Shown here: piece after piece, positions 8,642 through 16,853 of the stretch
How positions within the stretch are numbered: position 1 is the stretch's first letter
Layout of the letters: every line of letters begins with the position of its first letter
Assembly (NCBI GenBank): GCA_020024185.1
Contig: JAHHUD010000003.1
Location: 1 to 42,966 of the forward strand
From: Oscillospiraceae bacterium
GTDB taxonomy: Bacteria; Bacillota; Clostridia; Oscillospirales; Ruminococcaceae
Direction of reading: 5' to 3'
DNA length: 42,966 nucleotides
Translations under genes and position numbers: made by a program
The notes under the pieces: generated by a model
Told to the model about the DNA's origin: nothing
The model's input: only the letters and a program-made list of their open reading frames with translations
Database searches by the model: none

Positions 8642-10009
8642 ATGGAACAAAATAAGATTTTGGAAGGTAGTTTATATAAAAATATAATGGCCTTTTTTCT
8701 GCCTATATGGTTTGGCACTTTTTTTCAACAGCTTTATAATACTGTTGACGCTGTAATTGTTGGCAACTTTGTTGGCAAAGAAGCTCTTGCAGCTGTTGGT
8801 GGGCCAACATCAACAATTATCAATCTTTTGGTTGGCTTTTTTGTTGGTCTTTCTTCCGGTGCCGGTGTTGTTATTTCTCAATATTTTGGTAGCAGAAATA
8901 TAGAAAAAACAAAAAAAGCTTTGCATACATCTGTTGCAATAGCAATAGCAGGTGGCGTTATTCTTATGGTTATCGGTATTCCATTTTCTCCTATGTTTTT
9001 AAAAAATATGGGCACTCCTACTGATATTTTAGACCAAGCTTCTGGTTATATTCGTATTTACTTTATCGGTTCTATTTTCAACCTTATTTATAACATTGGC
9101 AGTGGTGTTTTAAGAGCTATGGGAGATAGCAAAAAGCCTCTTTACTTCCTCATAGTAGCAAGTGTTGTTAACATCATTCTTGACATCGTTTTTGTTGTTT
9201 ATATGCACATGGGTTCTACTGGTGTTGCTATTGCAACAATCATTGCACAGCTTGTAAGTGCTATTTTGGTTATTGTTTCTCTTAAAGGGTTACCAGAAGA
9301 AATCAGCCTTAATATGAAAGAAGTAAAACTTGATATTTCTATGTGTAAAGAAATATTCAAAATAGGTATTCCAAGTGGTTTACAATCTATAATGTTCTCT
9401 GTTTCAAACATTATAATCATGTCAACAATAAACTCTTTTGGCACAGATACTGTTGCTGCATGGACTGCTTATGGTAAAATTGATGCTATTTTCTGGATGA
9501 CAACCGGTTCTTTTGGTATCGTTACAACAACATTTGTTGGTCAAAACTTTGGTGCTAAAAACTTTGACAGAATGAAAAAATCAGTAAGAGCTTGCAATAT
9601 AATTGCTTTAGTTATTGCTGTTGCCATGACTGTTATTCTTATGACTTACTATAATTTTTTCTATAGAATATTTACACAAGACCAAGAAGTTATAAATATT
9701 GGTTCAACTATTGTAAAAATTATGACACCTGCATACTTCACTTTTGTTTTTATTGATAACTTATCCGGTGCAATGCGTGGTGTTGGCGACAGTGTTATTC
9801 CAACAATAATAACTGTTATGGGTATTTGTGTGTTCCGTGTATTCTGGATTGTTGCAGTTATTCCATTTAATCATACTTTGGAAATGACAATGTTCAGCTA
9901 TCCTCTTTCATGGATTATAACTGCTATTACATTTATTTTGTATTATAAATTTGGCAAATGGTTCAAACGTTCTTGTGAAAAGAAAGGCTATATATTGCCA
10001 CAAAAATAA
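8642..10009 (+). CDS. MATE family multidrug/metabolite efflux transporter
   Basis: A 455-residue integral membrane protein with about 12 hydrophobic segments and the MATE hallmark near the N-terminus (FLPIWFGTFFQQLYNTVDAV, then IVGNFVGKEALAAVGG). The second half repeats the fold (FKIGIPSGLQSIMFSVSN, then a glycine-rich AKNFDRMK loop). MATE proteins export cationic drugs or metabolites using a Na+ or H+ gradient. The substrate cannot be predicted here. AAGGAGG lies 4 bases before the ATG. No regulator is adjacent. Two tandem promoter-like sites sit in the 270-bp upstream region. A strong terminator follows. Confidence 0.93.
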   Translation: MEQNKILEGSLYKNIMAFFLPIWFGTFFQQLYNTVDAVIVGNFVGKEALAAVGGPTSTIINLLVGFFVGLSSGAGVVISQYFGSRNIEKTKKALHTSVAIAIAGGVILMVIGIPFSPMFLKNMGTPTDILDQASGYIRIYFIGSIFNLIYNIGSGVLRAMGDSKKPLYFLIVASVVNIILDIVFVVYMHMGSTGVAIATIIAQLVSAILVIVSLKGLPEEISLNMKEVKLDISMCKEIFKIGIPSGLQSIMFSVSNIIIMSTINSFGTDTVAAWTAYGKIDAIFWMTTGSFGIVTTTFVGQNFGAKNFDRMKKSVRACNIIALVIAVAMTVILMTYYNFFYRIFTQDQEVINIGSTIVKIMTPAYFTFVFIDNLSGAMRGVGDSVIPTIITVMGICVFRVFWIVAVIPFNHTLEMTMFSYPLSWIITAITFILYYKFGKWFKRSCEKKGYILPQK

Positions 10010-10065
10010 AAACAGCACTATAAACAAGTGCTCGTTAATGAAATCATTTTGAAAATACTGAAAAC

Positions 10066-10107
10066 AAAAATGGAGTGTATCGAGTTCGATACACTCCATT
10101 TATATTT
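10066..10107. terminator. Strong bidirectional terminator between MATE and ECF S-component genes
   Basis: Long perfect stem AAATGGAGTGTATCG (10068-10082) / CGATACACTCCATTT (10087-10101) closed by a 4-nt AGTT loop, with T-rich DNA on both sides. A weaker 6-bp hairpin (AGCACT / AGTGCT, 10014-10032) without a T-run precedes it. Confidence 0.92.
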
Positions 10108-10112
10108 TTAAA

Positions 10113-10613
10113 TTATTTTATCATTGATGCCATTATTTTTCTTATAGGTTTATATAATATAATCATCAATAAAAAATTTGATATACAATGTACAATATCA
10201 AACGGTATTCCTGCAACCCACCAATTAAACATCATAGCCGGCCCACCAATAAATAAATATGGTATACTGCAAAGAGCTCCAAAAAACAGCCCAAATAATC
10301 CAGATATTATAGCATATAAAATAGCTGAATCTTTTTTTCTAAATATCCAAACGATAATCGCCAACACCGGCCAAGCGTATAAATACATAATCCACCATAA
10401 TCCAAAGCCATAAACAGCACCTTCTATTATGGTAAAAATCGGAACAACAAATACAACTTTCCACCCCAGCACAAGTGTAAACATTATTATCCAAAAACTT
10501 GTAAGTTCAATATTAGGCAAAGCCTGCATTGCTACTTTACAAGCTTCTATTATTGCAACAGACATACCGATAATTGCAATATCTATTGCTTTAATTTTAT
10601 ATTTATCATTCAT
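10113..10613 (-). CDS. ECF transporter S component-like membrane protein
   Basis: A 166-residue membrane protein with about five to six hydrophobic segments, matching the size and topology of ECF-type vitamin transporter substrate-binding (S) subunits. The N-terminal segment IAIIGMSVAIIEACKVAMQ resembles the AxxxA-type helix that contacts the EcfT subunit. The substrate is not recognisable; W- and F-rich loops (GFGLWWIMYLY, FNWWVAGIPFD) could line the site. The EcfA/EcfA'/EcfT energising module is not nearby and would be supplied in trans. It begins 9 bases after the DUF4430 gene with no clear ribosome site of its own, suggesting translational coupling. The pairing hints at a shared ligand. 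Confidence 0.75.
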   Translation of the reverse strand: MNDKYKIKAIDIAIIGMSVAIIEACKVAMQALPNIELTSFWIIMFTLVLGWKVVFVVPIFTIIEGAVYGFGLWWIMYLYAWPVLAIIVWIFRKKDSAILYAIISGLFGLFFGALCSIPYLFIGGPAMMFNWWVAGIPFDIVHCISNFLLMIILYKPIRKIMASMIK

Positions 10614-10622
10614 AATGATTTA

Positions 10623-11033
10623 TTATTCATCTTTAGTGTAAACAAGTTGATATTCATCACCATCTGCAACAGGCTGTTGGTCAGCACCATACATACCGTA
10701 TTCGCCGTTAACCATAATACTCCAATATGCACCGTTTTCTTCAAAAACAGCTTTTTCACCATTAACTGCAAGAATCATAAGACCATAAGCGCCTTCTTCT
10801 CCTTCAATTTCAAGCCCTTGTGCATCTTTGAAAGCATCACTTAAAAATTCTGCATCTGTTTTAACATCGTAAGCTACTGTTTCTTCTAAAGAGTTTACAA
10901 CTTCTATTTTTATATTTTTTCCACCTTGTTGTGTGTCTGGTTTAAATGCAAAATATACACCTGCAAAAACCAATACAAGAGCAACAACACCCAAAATACC
11001 TAAAAGAACTTTTTTATTACTTTTATTTTTCAT
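10623..11033 (-). CDS. DUF4430 (transcobalamin-like) membrane-anchored protein
   Basis: A 136-residue protein with a lysine-rich N-terminus and one transmembrane segment (about residues 9-29), so it is probably anchored on the outer face of the membrane. The C-terminal domain ends AYWSIMVNGEYGMYGADQ and DGDEYQLVYT, which is the DUF4430 signature. That domain is related to the beta domain of transcobalamin and intrinsic factor. AAAGGAAAAG precedes the ATG. It is the first gene of a two-gene unit with an ECF S component and may pass a ligand to it. Cobalamin is a possible ligand by family relation only; no cobalamin riboswitch was recognised upstream. Confidence 0.85.
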   Translation of the reverse strand: MKNKSNKKVLLGILGVVALVLVFAGVYFAFKPDTQQGGKNIKIEVVNSLEETVAYDVKTDAEFLSDAFKDAQGLEIEGEEGAYGLMILAVNGEKAVFEENGAYWSIMVNGEYGMYGADQQPVADGDEYQLVYTKDE

Positions 11034-11232
11034 TTTCTTTTCCTTTCTTTTTCTAAATCAAAAATATCGATATATAAGATATATAATATATTTAATAAAT
11101 TACTATGTATCTTTAACTTTTTTTAATATAACACACAAACTCGTATAAATCAATTGATATATAATTCAAATTAGATTTTTGCAACATAAGTTACAAAGTT
11201 TAGCAAAATATTTTTTTAATCTTATATATTGT

Positions 11233-11261
11233 TTGAAATATTTCATACATAATGTTATTAT
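11233..11261 (+). promoter_or_regulatory. Promoter for the alpha-hydroxy-acid oxidase operon
   Basis: TTGAAA at 11233-11238, 17-bp spacer and TATTAT at 11256-11261, 36 bp before the start codon. The same hexamers and spacing occur before ispE. Confidence 0.7.
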
Positions 11262-11296
11262 ATATCTATATAGCATAACATCTGGAGGTTATATTT

Positions 11297-12316
11297 ATGG
11301 ATTACAAACAGGTATGTGATAGTGCAAGAAAATGTATCGGCCCGTTTTGCAAAGCTTGCTATAATTGTAACGGTATACTTTGTAAAGATAAAATGCCCGG
11401 TCCTGGTGCAAAAGGTAACGGAGATGTAGCTATACGCAATTATGAAAAGTGGCAGGAAATCCGAATTAATATGGATACCATATATGAAAATTGTGATATA
11501 GACACATCGGTAGAGCTTTTTGGCAAAAGATTTGAAATCCCTGTATTTGCCGGCCCTGTTGGTTCTGTAAATTTACATTACGGAGATAAATATACAGATT
11601 TAGAATATAACGATATTCTTTTAAATGGCACAAAACAAGCCGGTATAGCTGCATTTACTGGTGATGGCACAAATCCTCTTGTTATGCAATCTGCTGCTGA
11701 AATGATAAAAAAATATAATGGTTATGGTGTTCCGACTATTAAACCTTGGAATATAGATATAATAAAAGAAAAGTTTGAGCTTATAAAAGATAGTGGTTGT
11801 TTTGCTGTTGCAATGGATATTGATGCAGCAGGACTGCCTTTTCTAAAAAATATGACTCCACCGGCAGGAAGTAAAACCACACAAGAACTGAAAGAAATTA
11901 TTTCTCTTTCTCCTGCTCCATTTATTGTAAAAGGCATTATGACTGTAAATGGTGCATTAAAAGCAAAACAAGCTGGTGCACACGCAATTATAGTTTCAAA
12001 TCATGGTGGCAGAGTTTTAGACGGCACTCCTTCAACAGCAGAAGTTTTGCCAGACATTGTAAAAGCTGTTGGAAATGATATGACTATTCTTGTTGATGGT
12101 GGAATAAGAACCGGTCTTGACGTTTTTAAAGCTTTGGCTCTTGGTGCAAATGGTGTTGTTATTGCAAGACCTTATGTTGTTGCTGTTTATGGTGGTGGCG
12201 AAGAAGGTATAAAAATATACACACAAAAACTTAAATCTGAACTTTGCGATGTAATGAGTATGTGTGGTGCTAAAAAAATAAGTGAAATCAACAGTAGTAT
12301 GCTGTTTATAAAATAA
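11297..12316 (+). CDS. FMN-dependent alpha-hydroxy-acid oxidizing protein with Cys-rich N-terminus
   Basis: A 339-residue TIM-barrel flavoprotein of the lactate oxidase / glycolate oxidase family. Visible active-site elements are K212 (FIVKGI), H236 and R239 (VSNHGGRVLDG) and the FMN phosphate-binding DGGIRTG (267-273) with IARP (289-292). The oxidised 2-hydroxy acid is unknown. In a strict anaerobe the electron acceptor is unlikely to be oxygen. The first 30 residues contain six cysteines (7, 13, 18, 21, 24, 29), including C18-x2-C21-x2-C24-x4-C29, not part of the classical family and suggestive of a metal or Fe-S site. GGAGG precedes the ATG. It heads an operon with SDR and YqeY genes. Confidence 0.87.
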   Translation: MDYKQVCDSARKCIGPFCKACYNCNGILCKDKMPGPGAKGNGDVAIRNYEKWQEIRINMDTIYENCDIDTSVELFGKRFEIPVFAGPVGSVNLHYGDKYTDLEYNDILLNGTKQAGIAAFTGDGTNPLVMQSAAEMIKKYNGYGVPTIKPWNIDIIKEKFELIKDSGCFAVAMDIDAAGLPFLKNMTPPAGSKTTQELKEIISLSPAPFIVKGIMTVNGALKAKQAGAHAIIVSNHGGRVLDGTPSTAEVLPDIVKAVGNDMTILVDGGIRTGLDVFKALALGANGVVIARPYVVAVYGGGEEGIKIYTQKLKSELCDVMSMCGAKKISEINSSMLFIK

Positions 12317-12336
12317 ATCTAAAGGAGATTTTTGAA

Positions 12337-13113
12337 ATGGAAAGTCGTATAGCAGGTAGAATAGCAATTGTAACTGGCGCAACAAGTGGTATTGGCCGTT
12401 CTTGTGCAAGAGAACTTGCAAAACTTGGTGTTAATGTGATTGTTACTGGCAGACGTCAAGGCATGCTTGAAGCCGTAAGAATGGAAGTTGAGGCTCTTGG
12501 TGCAAAATCAATAGCAGTTGTTATGGATGTAAGTAATTCAAAAGATGTTATGGAAAAAATCAACGCTTTGCCTCCGGAGTGGTCAAATATTGATATTCTT
12601 GTAAACAATGCCGGTCTTGCTCGTGGCACTGATAAATTATATGAAAGCAATATAGAGGACTTTGATGAAGTTGTTGACACAAATGTAAAAGGTACTCTTT
12701 ATATGATTAAAGCAGTTGTGCCTCAAATGATTAAAAGAAACGCACCTGGTGTTGTTATCAACATGGGCTCTGTTGCCGGAAATACAGCTTATGCAGGTGG
12801 TGCAGTATACTGTGCAACAAAAGCTGCAATAAGATATATAAGCGATGGTTTGAGAATAGATACTATGGAATCAAGAGTAAAAGTTACAAACATTGAGCCG
12901 GGTATTGTTGAAACTGACTTCAGCATTATTCGTTATCGTGGTGATGAGACAAAAGCAAAAGCTGTTTATACAGGCATTGAATCTCTTACTCCTGATGATA
13001 TTGCACAAACAGTTGCATATATCTGTAATCTCCCTGAAAATGTTCAGATTCCTGAAATTGTAATGACCCCAAACAAACAGGCTGATGCATTAAATAAATT
13101 TTATGTAAAATAA
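12337..13113 (+). CDS. SDR family NAD(P)-dependent oxidoreductase, YdfG-like
   Basis: A 258-residue classical short-chain dehydrogenase. The N-terminal GATSGIG (14-20) binds the dinucleotide and is followed by TGRR, whose arginines favour NADP. NNAG and the catalytic Ser/Tyr/Lys (INMGSVAG, VYCATKAA) are in place. The C-terminal part (TDFSIIRYRGDETKA, then LTPDDIAQTVAYICNLP) resembles YdfG-type 3-hydroxy-acid or L-allo-threonine dehydrogenases. Substrate is inferred from similarity only. AAAGGAG lies 7 bases before the ATG. It follows the alpha-hydroxy-acid oxidase by 20 bases, so the two could act on the same hydroxy/keto acid pool. Confidence 0.88.
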   Translation: MESRIAGRIAIVTGATSGIGRSCARELAKLGVNVIVTGRRQGMLEAVRMEVEALGAKSIAVVMDVSNSKDVMEKINALPPEWSNIDILVNNAGLARGTDKLYESNIEDFDEVVDTNVKGTLYMIKAVVPQMIKRNAPGVVINMGSVAGNTAYAGGAVYCATKAAIRYISDGLRIDTMESRVKVTNIEPGIVETDFSIIRYRGDETKAKAVYTGIESLTPDDIAQTVAYICNLPENVQIPEIVMTPNKQADALNKFYVK

Positions 13114-13130
13114 TAAAAAGAGGAAATTTT

Positions 13131-13580
13131 ATGGCACTTATAGATCAAGTTCGCGGTGAAATGATGGCTGCTCTTAAAGAACGCAACAGCGAAAAGAAAG
13201 AAGCTTTATCTGCTTTACTCTCTGCTCTTAAAGCAAAAGCAATTGATAAACGCAGTGATTTAACTGCTGAAGAAGAAATTGCAGTTGTTCAAAGAGAAGT
13301 TAAACAGCTTAAAGAAACAATTGAAACTGCTCCTGCAGGGTATGAAGAAATTGCAGAAACTTGCAAACGAAAAATTGAATATTACAGCGTGTATCTTCCA
13401 AAACAAATGGATGAAGAAGAAATTAAATCTGTTATTAAATCTGTACTAGACAGTTTAAACTTGCAATCTCCAACAGCTAAAGATAAGGGTATTATTATGA
13501 AAAACCTTATTCCACTTACAAAAGGTAAAGCTGATGGTAAACTTGTAAACGAAATTTTATCTTCTTTCTTTACAGAATAA
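13131..13580 (+). CDS. GatB/YqeY domain-containing protein
   Basis: A 149-residue YqeY-family protein: N-terminal helical part with ALKERNSEKKEALSALLSAL, middle VVQREVKQLKETIE, and the C-terminal MKNLIPLTKGKADGKLVNE segment like the tail domain of GatB. The family is thought to contact tRNA or tRNA-dependent amidotransferases, but the function in free form is not established. AGAGGAAA precedes the ATG. It is the last gene of the oxidase-SDR-YqeY unit, ending in a strong hairpin. YqeY is often beside rpsU, but here it is not. Confidence 0.9.
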   Translation: MALIDQVRGEMMAALKERNSEKKEALSALLSALKAKAIDKRSDLTAEEEIAVVQREVKQLKETIETAPAGYEEIAETCKRKIEYYSVYLPKQMDEEEIKSVIKSVLDSLNLQSPTAKDKGIIMKNLIPLTKGKADGKLVNEILSSFFTE

Positions 13581-13582
13581 TA

Positions 13583-13623
13583 AAACAGCAGACAGTGAAA
13601 AAACTGTCTGCTGTTTTAACATA
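13583..13623 (+). terminator. Terminator after yqeY-like gene
   Basis: Very strong perfect stem AACAGCAGACAGT / ACTGTCTGCTGTT between about 13584 and 13617, with a short A-rich loop, followed by TTAACATATTTTTTTC. Confidence 0.9.
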
Positions 13624-13705
13624 TTTTTTTCTTTTTCATATATTAAAATATACGATATATGGTAATAATTTCTATAAATATATTATTATAGCAAAGGAGA
13701 GTTAT

Positions 13706-14032
13706 ATGAATAATACAGTTTTTTATAAACCAATATCACCTGAAAATGCAAAAAAAATGCTGGAAGATTTGAGCACATATACTGTTTTAATAGATGTGCG
13801 TACAAAAGAAGAATATGACGCAGGACATATAAATAATGCTGTTTTAATGCCACTTGATATGGTGGAGGAAATGGCACATGATATTTTGCCAGACTTATCT
13901 CAAGAGATAATTATATATTGCAGAAGTGGTGTTCGTAGCAAAATGGCAGCAGAAATTCTTTACAATTTAGGATATAATCATATCTATGACCTTGGTGGTA
14001 TACTTGAGTGGCCTTATGAAATAGTAAAATAA
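13706..14032 (+). CDS. Rhodanese-like sulfurtransferase domain protein
   Basis: A single-domain rhodanese of 108 residues. VLIDVRTKEEYDAGHI is the family signature, and the active-site loop is CRSGVRS with the catalytic cysteine that would carry a persulfide. Single-domain rhodaneses pass sulfur to acceptors such as cyanide or thioredoxin-like partners; the partner is unknown here. The frame is open from 13595, but that start lies inside the preceding terminator hairpin. AAAGGAG directly before the ATG at 13706 marks the real start (MNNTVFYKP). It is monocistronic, with a terminator on each side. Confidence 0.9.
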   Translation: MNNTVFYKPISPENAKKMLEDLSTYTVLIDVRTKEEYDAGHINNAVLMPLDMVEEMAHDILPDLSQEIIIYCRSGVRSKMAAEILYNLGYNHIYDLGGILEWPYEIVK

Positions 14033-14052
14033 TATCTTAATAAAAAGCACCT

Positions 14053-14090
14053 ATAAAACAGACAGCAATTAAACTGTCTGTTTTTTGTTT
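14053..14090 (+). terminator. Terminator after rhodanese gene
   Basis: Perfect stem AAAACAGACAG (14055-14065) / CTGTCTGTTTT (14074-14084) followed by a T-run. Confidence 0.9.
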
Positions 14091-14185
14091 AAAATAAATT
14101 TTATACATAAAATATCCATAATTTTATATTATAATATTATGTTCAATAAATCTGTCACTTCTACTTTATTATAGGAAGGTAAAAT

Positions 14186-15046
14186 ATGTTACATCTCATT
14201 GCACATACTCTGGAGCATAGTTTTATAGATACAATAAAAATTGTTCCATTTCTGTTTATTGTTTTTATTATTTTGGAATATCTTGAACATTCAATGAGCA
14301 GTAAAACTATTAAAATTATTCAAAAAAGTGGCAAGAGTGGCCCACTTTGGGGAAGTATTTTGGGTGTTTTTCCTCAATGTGGTTTTTCTGCTATGGCAAC
14401 CAATCTTTTTTCAAGTAAAATTATAACCATGGGCACGCTTATTGCAGTATATCTTTCAACCAGTGATGAAATGCTTCCAATTATGATAAGCCAAAAATCC
14501 AGTGGTACAGAAATTTTTTCAATTATAATTATTAAAGTTATTATTGCTATTATCATTGGATTTATTGTAGATTTGGTTTTTAAACCAAATTCTCCATCAG
14601 TTAATCATATTGAAGCATTATGTCATGATGATAACTGTGACTGTGAAAATCATTCCCCTATTTTTTCTGCATTGCACCATACTTTAAAAATAACTTTGAT
14701 TATTATGGTTGTTTCATTTATTTTAACTTTTGCAATAGAAAGTTTTGGAGAAGATACACTTTCATCTATGGTTCAATCTGCGGGTATATTTGCACCTATT
14801 GTTGCCGGTGTTGTTGGACTTATTCCAAACTGTGCATCAAGTGTTATTATCACTCAGCTTTATGTTTCCGGCACGATTTCTCTTGGAACTACAATGGCAG
14901 GTCTTTTAGCGTCAAGTGGTATTGGGTGGATAATTCTTTTTCGTTTAAATAAAAATGTTAAAGAAAATTTTAAAATATTGGCTATTGTATATTCATCTGC
15001 TGTTATAAGTGGTATATTGATTGACCTATTTAAAATTACAATATAA
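14186..15046 (+). CDS. ArsP_2-type putative heavy-metal exporter (DUF2899)
   Basis: A 286-residue membrane protein built of two homologous halves. Each half has a conserved cysteine in a loop-helix motif: FPQCGFSA at 62-69 and IPNCASSVII in the second half. This layout fits the ArsP_2 (PF11449) putative metal or arsenic exporters, which databases also call putative manganese transporters. The hydrophilic loop linking the halves (about 133-165) contains CHDDNCDCENH, a Cys/His/Asp cluster that could sense or bind a metal ion. Substrate is not proven. AGGAAGG precedes the ATG. It is monocistronic, with no ArsR-type regulator beside it. Confidence 0.8.
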   Translation: MLHLIAHTLEHSFIDTIKIVPFLFIVFIILEYLEHSMSSKTIKIIQKSGKSGPLWGSILGVFPQCGFSAMATNLFSSKIITMGTLIAVYLSTSDEMLPIMISQKSSGTEIFSIIIIKVIIAIIIGFIVDLVFKPNSPSVNHIEALCHDDNCDCENHSPIFSALHHTLKITLIIMVVSFILTFAIESFGEDTLSSMVQSAGIFAPIVAGVVGLIPNCASSVIITQLYVSGTISLGTTMAGLLASSGIGWIILFRLNKNVKENFKILAIVYSSAVISGILIDLFKITI

Positions 15047-15050
15047 AAAT

Positions 15051-15085
15051 CAAAAGCGAAGGATAAAATCCTTCGCTTTTTTATT
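15051..15085. terminator. Bidirectional terminator between exporter and hydA
   Basis: Perfect 13-bp stem AAAAGCGAAGGAT (15052-15064) / ATCCTTCGCTTTT (15068-15080) with an AAA loop and T-rich flanks. It ends both the exporter gene and the hydrogenase operon. Confidence 0.92.
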
Positions 15086-15086
15086 A

Positions 15087-16838
15087 TTAATATCTCAATG
15101 GTATTTGTGCATAACTTGTATGCAAAATATGATGTGCCTTTTCTCCACCAGGTGTTCCAAGATATTCTTCATATACACGTTTAATATCTGGATTTTCATG
15201 GCTCTTTCTTAAAACATCTTTTTCATCATCAGAATATAATGCTTGTGCTCTTTGTTCAACAAGATTACCAAAGTTTCTCACACTGGCTGGTTGAATTGGC
15301 TGTCCACCACCATTTACACAGCCTCCCGGACAAGCCATAACCTCGATAAATTGAAATTCTTCTTCACCGGATTTAACTTTTTCCAAAACTTCTTTTGCAT
15401 TTTTAAGCCCTGAGGCAACAGCAACTTTAACTTTAATATCTCCAACTTCATAGCAAGCAGTTTTTACACCTTTAAGTCCTCTTACCTGTGTAAATTCAAC
15501 TTTTTCAAGCTCTTTTCCTGTCAACCATTCACAAGCTGTTCTTAATGCAGCTTCCATAACTCCACCAGTTGCACCAAAAATTGTACCCGCGCCAGTAGAA
15601 ACGCCCAGAGGATTATCAAAGTCTTCATCAGGCAAGCTATTAAAATCAATACCTGCACGTTCAATCATTCTTGCAAATTCTCTTGTTGTAATTGCAATAT
15701 CAACATCTGGAATACCTTCTCCTGCTGCACATTGGTCTGCTCTGCCTACTTCAAATTTTTTTGCAGTACAAGGCATAACACCAACAACAACTATATCTTT
15801 TGGGTCAATACCCATTTTTTCTGCATAATAAGTTTTTGTTATGGCACCAAACATTTGTTGTGGGCTTTTACATGTTGAAAGATTTGGTATAAATTCCGGA
15901 TAGAATGTTTCACAATATTTTATCCAACCTGGAGAGCATGATGTAATAATAGGTAATGTTCCACCATTTTTCACTCTATGTATAAACTCTGTTGCTTCTT
16001 CCATAATTGTAAGGTCTGCTCCAAAGTCTGTATCAAATACTTTGTCAAATCCCAATCTTCTTAAAGCAGCAACCATTTTGCCTTCAACATTTGTGCCTAT
16101 TGGCATATTAAAAGCTTCACCAAGTGTTACACGAATTGATGGTGCTGTTTGCACAACAACAAATTTGTTTGGATTTTCCAAAGCTTTCCAAACTTTATCA
16201 GTATCATCTTTTTCTACAAGTGCTCCTGTTGGACATACAACTATACACTGACCACAAGAAACACAGCTGGAATTATCAAGGGTTTGTTCATAAGCACAAC
16301 CAATATGTGTTTCAAATCCACGTTCATTTGCGCCGATACAGCTTACACTCTGTATACTGTTACAAGCTGCCACACATCTTCTGCAAAGAATACATTTGTT
16401 ATTATCTCTTATCATGTGAACAGCGCTGTCATCTATTTCCCAAGGAATTCTTTCACCTTCATAAAGACGTCCATCTGATACGCCAAAATCTTTGCACATT
16501 TTCTGCAATTCACAATTTCCACTGCGTACACAAGTAAGACATTTTTGGTCATGTGTAGATAAAATAAGTTCAAGATTTTGTTTTCTTGCGTTAAAAATTC
16601 TCTGGTTTTGTGTTATAACTTCCATACCTTCAGAAACAGGAGTTACACATGAAGCCTGCAAATTTTTTTGTCCTTTAACTTCTACAACGCATATACGACA
16701 AGCCCCTATTTCATTTAAATCTTTAAGATAACACAAAGTTGGAATTTCTACGCCAATCTGTCTTGCAGCTGCGAGCACTGTTGTACCAGCTTCTACCTGA
16801 CAAGGTATACCATTTATTTTAATATTAACTAAGCTCAT
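15087..16838 (-). CDS. hydA: [FeFe]-hydrogenase catalytic subunit
   Basis: A 583-residue group A hydrogenase. Clusters can be read in order: a [2Fe-2S] site (C36, C47, C50, C64), the His-ligated [4Fe-4S] site (H96, C100, C103, C109), two ferredoxin [4Fe-4S] sites (C149-C159 and C192-C202), then the H-cluster motifs L1 TSCSPGW (299-305), L2 MPCTAKK (355-361) and L3 MACPGGC (501-507). The C-terminal small-subunit-like part follows. With HydB and HydC it forms the trimeric NADH-linked enzyme, which in several anaerobes bifurcates electrons using ferredoxin; whether this one does is inference. It is the last gene of the operon, 15 bases after hydB. Maturases HydEFG are not in the window. Confidence 0.97.
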   Translation of the reverse strand: MSLVNIKINGIPCQVEAGTTVLAAARQIGVEIPTLCYLKDLNEIGACRICVVEVKGQKNLQASCVTPVSEGMEVITQNQRIFNARKQNLELILSTHDQKCLTCVRSGNCELQKMCKDFGVSDGRLYEGERIPWEIDDSAVHMIRDNNKCILCRRCVAACNSIQSVSCIGANERGFETHIGCAYEQTLDNSSCVSCGQCIVVCPTGALVEKDDTDKVWKALENPNKFVVVQTAPSIRVTLGEAFNMPIGTNVEGKMVAALRRLGFDKVFDTDFGADLTIMEEATEFIHRVKNGGTLPIITSCSPGWIKYCETFYPEFIPNLSTCKSPQQMFGAITKTYYAEKMGIDPKDIVVVGVMPCTAKKFEVGRADQCAAGEGIPDVDIAITTREFARMIERAGIDFNSLPDEDFDNPLGVSTGAGTIFGATGGVMEAALRTACEWLTGKELEKVEFTQVRGLKGVKTACYEVGDIKVKVAVASGLKNAKEVLEKVKSGEEEFQFIEVMACPGGCVNGGGQPIQPASVRNFGNLVEQRAQALYSDDEKDVLRKSHENPDIKRVYEEYLGTPGGEKAHHILHTSYAQIPLRY

Positions 16839-16853
16839 ACTTTTGTACTCCTC

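Noticed and set aside
11034..11296. Cobalamin riboswitch upstream of the DUF4430 gene
   Set aside because: The region is AT-rich without the conserved cobalamin-box sequence or a structured, G+C-richer core.
13595..13705. Hydrophobic N-terminal extension of the rhodanese that would look like a signal peptide
   Set aside because: It overlaps the preceding terminator hairpin; AAAGGAG marks the ATG at 13706.
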